A stretch of 5,511 nt of DNA, from assembly GCA_023700845.1 (NCBI GenBank), contig JAMPYD010000161.1, positions 1-5,511 on the forward strand, given 5' to 3'. The DNA comes from Elusimicrobiota bacterium. GTDB lineage: Bacteria; Elusimicrobiota; Elusimicrobia; UBA1565; UBA9628. The notes beneath the pieces are model-generated. The model saw only the letters and a list, made by a program, of their open reading frames with translations, did no database searches and had not been told where the DNA came from. Positions 1 to 5,117 of the stretch are shown piece after piece. The position numbers and the translations under genes are program-made. Position 1 is the stretch's first letter. The number at the start of each line of letters is the position of its first letter.

Positions 1-174
1 GGCGCGATCCCGGGCTCCTTGGTTCCCCTGGCGGGCATCGCCGCGACGCTCTGGCTCGGCGCGCAGGGGGGATGGCTGCAGGTCGCGGCCTCCGGGGCCG
101 TGCTGGCCGTCGGCTTCGCCCTGCGCGCCGCGGCGCGGCCCTTTCTCGATCAAGCCCCGCTTGACAAGATGTAA
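1..174 (+). CDS. C-terminal fragment of a polytopic membrane protein, possibly an APC-family amino-acid permease (5' end outside window)
   Basis: Frame 1 is open from the first base to a TAA at 172-174 and gives 57 residues; the start lies left of the window. Two hydrophobic stretches are visible, at about residues 5-20 and 27-43 of the fragment. They are followed by an Arg-containing juxtamembrane segment and a short polar tail ending in LDKM. A Pro-Gly turn before a Val-Pro-Leu-Ala helix, then a Leu-Trp-Leu segment and one last helix, resembles the final two membrane helices of APC-superfamily amino-acid permeases. That family assignment rests on general resemblance only and is weak; an inner-membrane protein is much safer. 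The last codons contain the -35 hexamer of the next gene's promoter, so the yceI-like gene is probably transcribed separately. Confidence 0.6.
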   Translation, partial: GAIPGSLVPLAGIAATLWLGAQGGWLQVAASGAVLAVGFALRAAARPFLDQAPLDKM

Positions 175-190
175 TCAAACCTGTTACATA
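161..190 (+). promoter_or_regulatory. Sigma-70-type promoter for the YceI-family gene
   Basis: A perfect -35 hexamer TTGACA lies at 161-166, inside the last codons of the upstream gene. The best -10 candidate is TACATA at 185-190, preceded by TG at 182-183 (extended -10 arrangement), with an 18-nt spacer. TTACAT at 184-189 with a 17-nt spacer is an alternative. The -10 is far from consensus, so the -35 and the TG element carry most of the case. It is located 28 nt before the start codon at 218, which has a good AGGAGG Shine-Dalgarno at 206-211. Confidence 0.6.
169..189. promoter_or_regulatory. Inverted repeat ATGTAA-N9-TTACAT over the YceI promoter spacer and -10, candidate operator
   Basis: The arms ATGTAA (169-174) and TTACAT (184-189) are perfect inverted repeats separated by 9 nt. 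Their centres are 15 nt apart, about one and a half helical turns. The repeat sits between the -35 and the -10 and overlaps the -10, a position where a bound dimeric repressor would block RNA polymerase. No regulator gene is in the window and I cannot name the protein. Such short AT-rich arms can occur by chance, but they stand out in this G+C-rich DNA. Confidence 0.35.
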
Positions 191-217
191 TAGCCATATC
201 CGCACAGGAGGCTACCC

Positions 218-811
218 ATGCGCAAGATACTCGCCCTCGCCGCCGTTCTCGCCGTGCTCTCGCCCGTCGTCCGCGCCGATTCCTACGAGATCGACGCCTC
301 GCACTCGCAGGTCGGATTCCGCATCAAGCACCTCGTCGGCAAGGTCCCCGGCCGCTTCACGAAGTTCGCGGGAACCGTCGAGTTCACGCCCGCCAAGCCG
401 GAGGCCTGGAAGGTCGTCGCGACGATCGACCCGGCCTCGATCAACACCGACAACGAGAAGCGCGACGGCCACCTCAAGTCCGCCGACTTCTTCGACGTCG
501 CGAAATTCCCCGAGATGACCTTCAAGTCCACGAAGGTCGCGGGCGTCAAGGGCGACTCCGCGAAGCTCCACGGCGAGCTGACGATGCACGGCGTGACCAA
601 GCCCGTCGTCCTCGACCTCGAGCTCGGCGGCACGACGAAGGACCCGTGGGGGAACACCCGCGCGGGCTTCACTGCGACCGGCACGATCAACCGCAAGGAC
701 TTCGGCATCGTCTGGAACAAGGCCCTCGACACCGGCGGGCTGATGCTCGGCGACGAAGTCGCCATCTCGCTCGACATCGAGGCCGTCCTCAAGGCCCCGG
801 CCAAAAAGTAA
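218..811 (+). CDS. YceI-family periplasmic protein (lipocalin-like, polyisoprenoid-binding fold)
   Basis: 197 residues, the usual YceI length of about 190. The ATG at 218 follows AGGAGG at 206-211 with a 6-nt gap. Residues 1-20 are a signal peptide (MRK, hydrophobic core, Val-Arg-Ala before Asp21), so the mature protein is periplasmic. Family landmarks are in order: the opening YEIDASHSQVGFRIKH (23-38), the INTDNEKRDGHLKSADFFD block (75-93) followed by KFPEMTF (97-103), the HGVTKPV strand (124-130), and the C-terminal block with NRKDFGI (158-164) and GDEVAISLDIEA (178-189). YceI proteins form an eight-stranded lipocalin-like barrel that holds an isoprenoid chain such as a polyprenyl or quinone tail. 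The physiological role is not settled, and the ligand here is unknown. It appears to be a single-gene unit with its own promoter. No damage to the reading frame is seen. Confidence 0.93.
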   Translation: MRKILALAAVLAVLSPVVRADSYEIDASHSQVGFRIKHLVGKVPGRFTKFAGTVEFTPAKPEAWKVVATIDPASINTDNEKRDGHLKSADFFDVAKFPEMTFKSTKVAGVKGDSAKLHGELTMHGVTKPVVLDLELGGTTKDPWGNTRAGFTATGTINRKDFGIVWNKALDTGGLMLGDEVAISLDIEAVLKAPAKK

Positions 812-822
812 CCTTGCCTCTC

Positions 823-851
823 TTGACAAGCCGCGGTGCCGGGGCTAGACT
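823..851 (+). promoter_or_regulatory. Strong sigma-70-type promoter for the DUF3015 gene
   Basis: Perfect -35 TTGACA at 823-828, a 17-nt spacer, and -10 TAGACT at 846-851 (4 of 6 to TATAAT, keeping the key T, A, A and T positions). It begins 11 nt after the stop codon of the YceI gene. Transcription would begin near 858, giving a leader of about 36 nt that carries the Shine-Dalgarno AGGAG at 884-888. It shares the octamer TTGACAAG with the YceI promoter. It is the best promoter match seen in the window and suggests the exported DUF3015 protein is made in quantity. Confidence 0.8.
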
Positions 852-893
852 TAACCCGGCCGTACGCTTCACCGCAGTCATAAAGGAGAAATC

Positions 894-1385
894 ATGAAAA
901 AGGCACTGTTGGCGATGTTGGTTCTGACGTCGTTCATTTCCGCGGCTCACGCGGCCGGCGGCAGCGATCCGAACATCGGCTGTGGTCTCGGAACCGAGCT
1001 GTTCGCGGGCAAGCTGGACAAGAAGGTCTTCGCCCTGCTCGGCGGGACGACCAACGGAACGTACACGCAGACCTTCGGCATCAGCTCCGAAACCGCGGGC
1101 TGCAACGTCAAGGGCGGCTGGGTGCGCAACGAGAAGAAGCAGGCCGCGTACGCCGAGGTCAACCTGCAGAAGCTCTCCACCGAGATGGCTCAGGGCGGCG
1201 GCGAGTATCTCAACGCCTTCGCCTCGCTCATGGGCGCCAACGACGAGGCCTCGAAGAAGGCCTTCATCTCGATGACCCAGGAGAAATACGAGACCCTGTT
1301 CCCGACGGCGAACACGGACTCGGCGACCATGCTGCGCAACCTCCGCGCGGAAATGGCCGTCAACCCCAAGCTCGCGACGCTCTAA
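894..1385 (+). CDS. DUF3015 family exported protein of unknown function
   Basis: 163 residues. The ATG at 894 follows AAGGAGAA at 883-890, an excellent ribosome-binding site. Residues 1-20 or 1-21 are a signal peptide (MKK, hydrophobic core, Ala-His-Ala). The mature N-terminus has the DUF3015 signature: a GCGLG turn (29-33), then GTTNGTYTQTFGISSETAGC (51-70). Cys30 and Cys70 are probably a disulfide pair in the periplasm. The rest is polar and likely helical, with the conserved-looking GGEYLNAFASLMG (102-114) and an EKYETLFP segment (130-137). Members of this family are small secreted or periplasmic proteins found mainly in proteobacteria and other diderms; no biochemical function is established that I know of. 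It is monocistronic in appearance, with a strong promoter before it and a strong hairpin after it. Confidence 0.85.
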   Translation: MKKALLAMLVLTSFISAAHAAGGSDPNIGCGLGTELFAGKLDKKVFALLGGTTNGTYTQTFGISSETAGCNVKGGWVRNEKKQAAYAEVNLQKLSTEMAQGGGEYLNAFASLMGANDEASKKAFISMTQEKYETLFPTANTDSATMLRNLRAEMAVNPKLATL

Positions 1386-1405
1386 GCGAGACGACGCATT
1401 GACTA

Positions 1406-1446
1406 CGCGGGCGGGACGCCCAGACGGCGTCCCGCCCGCGCTCTTT
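1406..1446 (+). terminator. Perfect 15-bp hairpin, probable intrinsic terminator of the DUF3015 gene
   Basis: Arms at 1406-1420 and 1426-1440 are exact reverse complements (15 bp, almost all G:C) around the 5-nt loop CAGAC. The stem is followed by CTCTTT (1441-1446), a poor U-tract, so release may be incomplete. It begins 20 nt after the DUF3015 stop at 1385. Its right arm ends only 11 nt before the GTG start of the next gene, so the same structure would sit in the leader of any read-through transcript. Confidence 0.75.
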
Positions 1447-1451
1447 CCCGT

Positions 1452-3338
1452 GTGACGACCCCTCGCGTCCTCCTGGCGCTCGCCCTTCTCCTCGCTCCCC
1501 GCGGACTGCTCGCGGCGGAGCCCTCCTATCGCGAGGAGCTGTCCGCCCGGGCGCGCGGCCTGCGGCTTTCGAGCGAGCGGAAATGGCTCAAATTGCTGCA
1601 TTACCGCCCCAAGGGGGAGGCCTGGCGCAGCGAGGCGGACGGCGGCGGCTTCTTCCTCGCGCCGGACGGACGGACGAACCCCGGCGCCGAGCTCGAGGCC
1701 GACCTCGCCGCCTTTTTCGCCCCGGAGCCGGAGAAGGGCCAGCATCCCCAATGCCGGTTCCCCGCGCGCTACCACTGGCTCAAGGAAAAGCTGTCCTTCG
1801 ACCCCGCCCGCCTGCCGGAGCGAACCTGTCCCGATTTCGAGGCCTGGAGGGGGGCCATCGACGCCGAGGCGGTCTCGGTCGTCTTCGCCAGCGCCTTCCT
1901 CAATAACCCCGCCTCCATGTACGGGCACACCTTCCTGCGCCTGCACCGCCGCGGAGGCGGCGACGCCCTGCTCGACTACACCATCAACTTCGCCGCGACC
2001 CCGGACACGAGCAACGCTTTGGTCTACACGCTCAAGGGCCTCAACGGCTCGTTCAAGGGGGAGTATTCGCTCCTGCCGTTCTACATGAAGACGCAGGAAT
2101 ACGGCAGCCTCGAGATGCGCGACCTGTGGGACTACCGCCTGAACCTGACGCCCGGGCAGATCGCCGACCTCGTCCGCCACGGCTGGGAGATGGGCAGCAC
2201 GCACTTCAATTATTATTTCTTCACCAAGAACTGCTCCTACCAGCTGCTGACCTTGCTCGAGGCGGCCGACGAGACGCTCGACGTCGGTTCCGACTTCGTC
2301 TGGAGCGTCATCCCGGCGGACACCGTGCGGGTCCTGCAGGCCCGCCCCAGGTTCGTCGAGCCGCCGCTGTACCGGCCGTCGTTCGTCTCCGAGATCAAGG
2401 CGCGCCGCGCGCGCATGTCGCCGGAGGAGCTCGTCCTCGCGACGCGGCTGGGCCGGGACGCCTCGCCGGAGGGGTTCAAGAGCCTGGAGCCGCTGCCGAA
2501 GGAGCGCCAGGCCCTGGTCCTGGAGTCCGCCAACGACTACCTGCGCTACCGCAAGGGCTACTACATCGAGCAGAGCACCGAGACCTTCCTCGCCATCCAC
2601 GCCCTGCTCCGGGCGCGGGGGCGCCTCGGCCTGCCTCCGGCCCCCGCCCCGATCGAGAGGCCGTTCCCGCTCGAGGCCGGCCACGACACCGCGCGCGTCG
2701 GACTCGGGGGAGGGATTTCCAGCCGCGGCTCGTTCGAGGAGCTCGCCTGGAGGCCGTCTTTGCACGACCTCTCCTCCGTCGACGAGGGCTACATCCCCGA
2801 CAGCCAGCTCGAGATGGGCGCCGTCCGCCTGCGCTTCGACAACGACGCGCGCGAGCCCTACATCGAGCGCCTCGACATCGCGACCATCATCTCGATGTCC
2901 CCGTGGGACCCCTGGGTGCGCAAGCCCTCCTGGAAGCTCTCCACGGGCGTCGACCAGGCCAAGGAGCTGGGCTGCGCGGGCGCGTCGTGCATGTACTACA
3001 ACGTCAACGCCGGAGGCGGGCTCTCGGCGCAGAGCCGGCTGTGGCGGCGCGAGGTGTATTACGCCCTGGCCGAGGCGGACCTCGGCTTCGGCCCCGTCCT
3101 CGCCCAGGACTGGCGCGCCGGCGCGGGCGGCACCGCGGGCGTGATCGTCGACCTGGCCGCGCGCTGGCGGATCCTCGGCGAGGCGACCTATATCGACTAC
3201 GCCCAGCGCTCCGCGCCGCGGCAAAGGCTGCGCCTGACGAGCTCGGTGCGCCTGACGCGCGACACGGAGCTGCGCCTCATCCTGGACCGGCGCTCGCCCG
3301 ACCAGGAGGCGGGCGCGATGTTCTATCTTTTCTTCTGA
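1452..3338 (+). CDS. DUF4105 (Lnb N-terminal periplasmic domain type) protein with C-terminal beta-barrel-like domain
   Basis: 628 residues. A signal peptide spans about 1-22 (Leu-rich core, Leu-Ala-Ala before Glu). Residues 35-135 form an N-terminal module with KLLHYRP (47-53), GFFLAPDG (66-73), a conserved-looking CRFPARYHWLK (101-111) and Cys126; Cys101 and Cys126 may pair. The DUF4105 core follows with NNPASMYGHTFLRL (151-164) and FFTKNCSYQLLTLLE (256-270). His159 and Cys261 fit the catalytic His and Cys of NlpC/P60-like, LRAT-type enzymes. Residues from about 410 to the end look like alternating beta strands, carry a probable disulfide C508/C513, and end FYLFF, as expected of an outer-membrane barrel with a terminal Phe. 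In Enterococcus, Lnb uses this domain to move an acyl chain within lipoproteins; whether this protein acts on lipoproteins is inference. The GTG at 1452 is the only start that keeps the signal peptide. It has no Shine-Dalgarno and lies just after a strong hairpin. The next gene overlaps its stop by one base. Confidence 0.88.
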   Translation: MTTPRVLLALALLLAPRGLLAAEPSYREELSARARGLRLSSERKWLKLLHYRPKGEAWRSEADGGGFFLAPDGRTNPGAELEADLAAFFAPEPEKGQHPQCRFPARYHWLKEKLSFDPARLPERTCPDFEAWRGAIDAEAVSVVFASAFLNNPASMYGHTFLRLHRRGGGDALLDYTINFAATPDTSNALVYTLKGLNGSFKGEYSLLPFYMKTQEYGSLEMRDLWDYRLNLTPGQIADLVRHGWEMGSTHFNYYFFTKNCSYQLLTLLEAADETLDVGSDFVWSVIPADTVRVLQARPRFVEPPLYRPSFVSEIKARRARMSPEELVLATRLGRDASPEGFKSLEPLPKERQALVLESANDYLRYRKGYYIEQSTETFLAIHALLRARGRLGLPPAPAPIERPFPLEAGHDTARVGLGGGISSRGSFEELAWRPSLHDLSSVDEGYIPDSQLEMGAVRLRFDNDAREPYIERLDIATIISMSPWDPWVRKPSWKLSTGVDQAKELGCAGASCMYYNVNAGGGLSAQSRLWRREVYYALAEADLGFGPVLAQDWRAGAGGTAGVIVDLAARWRILGEATYIDYAQRSAPRQRLRLTSSVRLTRDTELRLILDRRSPDQEAGAMFYLFF

Positions 3339-4165
3339 TGAGAGCCCTTCTCCTGCTGGCGCTCGCGCTCTCGGGCTGCACGAACGTCTTCCTCCAGCCC
3401 GACCGCGTGCACCGCTACCTCCCGACGCGCGAGGAGGGCCGCTGGGAGGAGGTCCGGTTCAAGAGCGGCGACGGGACCGACCTCCTCGGCATATGGTTCA
3501 ACGCCCGCCAAACCCCGTCGAAGGGCGTGATCGTCCATTTCCACGGCAACGGCGAGAACATGACCAGCCATTACCTGTTCGTGTACTGGCTCGCCGCCGA
3601 GGGCTACGACGTGTTCGCCTTCGACTACCGGGGCTACGGCGGTTCCGGCGGCAAGAAGTCGCTGCCCGGCTCGGTCGAGGACTCGGCCGCGGCCCTGCGC
3701 CTGGCGCGCGGCCGGGCGGGCGGGTCGAGGGAACGCCTGATCGTGCTCGGGCAAAGCCTCGGCGGCGCGCTCGCCCTGGCGGCGCTCGACCGCGACGGGG
3801 GGGAAGGGGTGCGCGGCGTGATCCTGGACTCGACCTTCGCGTCCTACCGAGAGACGGCGCGCCTCAAGCTCGGAGGCGCCTGGCCGACCTGGCTTCTCCA
3901 GTACCCGTTATCGGGCCTGCTCATCTCCGACCGCTGGGCCCCCAAGCGCCTCGTCGCCCGCCGCAAGCCCGTGCCCCTGCTGGTCCTGCACGCCGTGAAC
4001 GACCCCGTCGTCCCCTACTCGCAGGGCCGCCGCCTCTTCGACCTCGCGCCTGGCCCCAAGGAGTTCTGGAAGCTCGACAGCGCGGGCCACACCGAGGCCC
4101 TCTACGCCCGCGCCTCCCAATATCGCCCTCCCCTGCTCGCCTGGCTCGACCGCGTGTTGGAATAG
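3338..4165 (+). CDS. Predicted lipoprotein, alpha/beta-hydrolase fold (BEM46/ABHD13-like serine hydrolase)
   Basis: 275 residues. The ATG shares its A with the TGA of the DUF4105 gene (TGATG at 3336-3340), so translation probably depends on re-initiation; the nearest AGGAGG (3304-3309) is 28 nt away. The N-terminus is a short signal with lipobox LSGC, Cys14 being the expected lipidated residue. The mature protein would thus be membrane-anchored, with Thr-Asn next rather than an Asp retention signal, which is compatible with the outer membrane. The hydrolase core shows the oxyanion motif HFHGNGEN (67-74), FDYRGYGGSGG (95-105), the nucleophile elbow GQSLGG (Ser140), VNDPVVP with acid Asp222 (220-226), and SAGHTE with His251 (248-253), a complete Ser-Asp-His triad. 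This architecture is typical of esterases, thioesterases and acyl hydrolases; the substrate is unknown. The tight coupling suggests it works with the DUF4105 protein, possibly on acyl chains at the envelope. Confidence 0.9.
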   Translation: MRALLLLALALSGCTNVFLQPDRVHRYLPTREEGRWEEVRFKSGDGTDLLGIWFNARQTPSKGVIVHFHGNGENMTSHYLFVYWLAAEGYDVFAFDYRGYGGSGGKKSLPGSVEDSAAALRLARGRAGGSRERLIVLGQSLGGALALAALDRDGGEGVRGVILDSTFASYRETARLKLGGAWPTWLLQYPLSGLLISDRWAPKRLVARRKPVPLLVLHAVNDPVVPYSQGRRLFDLAPGPKEFWKLDSAGHTEALYARASQYRPPLLAWLDRVLE

Positions 4166-4180
4166 GCCGCAGCAACGCAA

Positions 4181-4204
4181 CAACGGGAGGTCTGACCCCG
4201 CTTA
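4181..4204. other. Imperfect palindrome in the convergent gap (GGTCTGACC core)
   Basis: The 36-bp gap between the hydrolase stop (4165) and the HEAT-gene stop (4202) contains GGTC-T-GACC (4189-4197). It also offers an alternative pairing of CGGG (4184-4187) with CCCG (4197-4200). Either fold is short and has no T-run on either side, so a bidirectional intrinsic terminator is doubtful. GGTCTGACCCC-type sequences resemble dispersed extragenic palindromes that I recall from many bacterial genomes; only one copy is in the window, so this cannot be tested here. Confidence 0.3.
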
Positions 4205-5071
4205 GGGTTTGGCGAGGATGCGGCGGAAGGCGGCGGATTGGGCGGAGCGCGCGGAGGGGTCGGTTTCGGCCCGGAGGGCGGCGCTCAGGTGCTCGCGGTG
4301 GGAATCGTCTCCGATGCGCCCGAGGGCGATGGCGGCGGCGGTGCGCACGCCGCTGTCGGGATCGCGCAGGGCCCGGGCGACGGCGCCGGCGGCTCTCGCG
4401 CCGCCGACGTCCTGAAGGGAGCGCACGGCCGCCATGCGGACCTGCCACTTCGGCTCGCGCAGGAGGCATTCCTCGAGCGCGCCCACGACGAAGCCCTTCT
4501 TCGTGCGGCCCAGGGCGAGGACGGCGGCGTAGCGCACCCACCAGGAGGTGTCGGCGCGCAGCGCGCGGGACAGGCGCGTGGCGGCCCCGTCGGCGGGAAT
4601 GCGGCCGAGGGCGAGGGCGGCGGCGTAGCGGACGTCGGGGACGGGATCGTTGAGGGCCTCGCCCAGCGCCGGCGCGGAGACCGCGTCGCCGATGCGGCCG
4701 AGGGCCGTGGCCGCGGCGGCGCGGATCTCGGGCTTTTCGTCGAGGCGAAGCAGGACGGCGGACAGGGGCGGGACCGCCGAGACGTGGCGCGGGACGGCCG
4801 CGGAATTGACCGCCGCGAGGCGGTCCGCGGGGTTGGAGGCGCGCAGGCCGCCCATCAGCCAGCCCGGGGACGGGGGGGAGATCAGGGCGTCGCGCAAATC
4901 CTCGCCTTCGGCGGTCAGCGCCGTCAGCGGATCCTCGACCTCGCCGAGGATCCTGGCGCTCGGGGGAAATTCCTCGGAAGGCGCCGGCGCGGCGAAGCCC
5001 GGCAGGGGCAGGACTCCGGGGTTCGCGGAGGCGGACGCGGCCATCATGACGGCGGCGAGGGCCAGAATCAT
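4202..5071 (-). CDS. Exported HEAT-repeat protein
   Basis: 289 residues. Residues 1-16 form a signal peptide (hydrophobic core, Ala-Ser-Ala before Asn17), followed by a Pro-rich linker (20-40) and a less regular segment to about 110. From there come HEAT/PBS-lyase-type units with period 31-32: PEIRAAAATALGRIGD (114-129), PDVRYAAALALGRIPA (145-160), WWVRYAAVLALGRTKK (177-192), WQVRMAAVRSLQDVGG (209-224), SGVRTAAAIALGRIGD (240-255) and a degenerate last unit at 272-286. A weak earlier unit may begin near residue 81. Such repeats stack into a solenoid that binds other proteins; no catalytic residues are seen, so a periplasmic scaffold or adaptor is inferred. The ATG at 5071 lacks a Shine-Dalgarno (the bases before it are pyrimidine-rich), and ATG-ATG at codons 9-10 has none either and would cut the signal peptide. 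It may share a transcript with the radical-SAM gene 46 nt upstream. Confidence 0.85.
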   Translation of the reverse strand: MILALAAVMMAASASANPGVLPLPGFAAPAPSEEFPPSARILGEVEDPLTALTAEGEDLRDALISPPSPGWLMGGLRASNPADRLAAVNSAAVPRHVSAVPPLSAVLLRLDEKPEIRAAAATALGRIGDAVSAPALGEALNDPVPDVRYAAALALGRIPADGAATRLSRALRADTSWWVRYAAVLALGRTKKGFVVGALEECLLREPKWQVRMAAVRSLQDVGGARAAGAVARALRDPDSGVRTAAAIALGRIGDDSHREHLSAALRAETDPSARSAQSAAFRRILAKP

Positions 5072-5080
5072 GGGAGAACT

Positions 5081-5109
5081 AGTCTAACAGGTCGGCCCGG
5101 ATTTCGCCA
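5081..5109 (-). promoter_or_regulatory. Candidate promoter of the HEAT-repeat gene, -10 TAGACT
   Basis: On the minus strand, TAGACT (5086 down to 5081) is identical to the -10 of the DUF3015 promoter. A -35 at the right distance (17 nt; 5109-5104) reads TGGCGA, only 3 of 6 to TTGACA. Initiation about 7 nt after the -10 would fall near 5074, almost at the ATG (5071), so the mRNA would be nearly leaderless. That would agree with the missing Shine-Dalgarno. The evidence is a single hexamer in a short gap. Confidence 0.35.
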
Positions 5110-5116
5110 GCGAAAT
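5101..5116 (-). other. Short hairpin ATTTCG-CCAG-CGAAAT after the radical-SAM gene
   Basis: The arms 5101-5106 and 5111-5116 pair perfectly (6 bp, or 7 bp with a 2-nt loop). They lie immediately after the TGA of the radical-SAM gene, read on the minus strand. No T-run follows, so it is not a classic intrinsic terminator. It could protect the 3' end, weakly terminate, or act as an operator over the weak -35 of the HEAT-gene promoter. Confidence 0.3.
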
Positions 5117-5117
5117 G

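Noticed and set aside
188..199. ATAT-AGCC-ATAT repeat before the YceI ribosome-binding site
   Set aside because: Self-complementary 4-bp AT units are too short and common to support a regulatory call.
1399..1427. TTGACT at 1399-1404 as a -35 for the DUF4105 gene
   Set aside because: The only -10 at a workable distance is CAGACG (1421-1426, 16-nt spacer), a poor match, and it falls inside the hairpin loop and right arm.
789..3224. Very long open frame on the minus strand (811 codons) opposite the YceI end, DUF3015 and DUF4105 genes
   Set aside because: It lies antisense to genes with clear family motifs and signal peptides. Its product is Arg/Gly/Glu/Ala/Val-rich with no domain pattern, as expected of a shadow frame in G+C-rich DNA.
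2126..3337. In-frame upstream extension of the lipoprotein hydrolase, which would make a 679-residue fusion
   Set aside because: The extension overlaps the DUF4105 gene in another frame and is Arg/Pro-rich low-complexity sequence. The ATG at 3338 gives a proper lipobox signal and a complete hydrolase.
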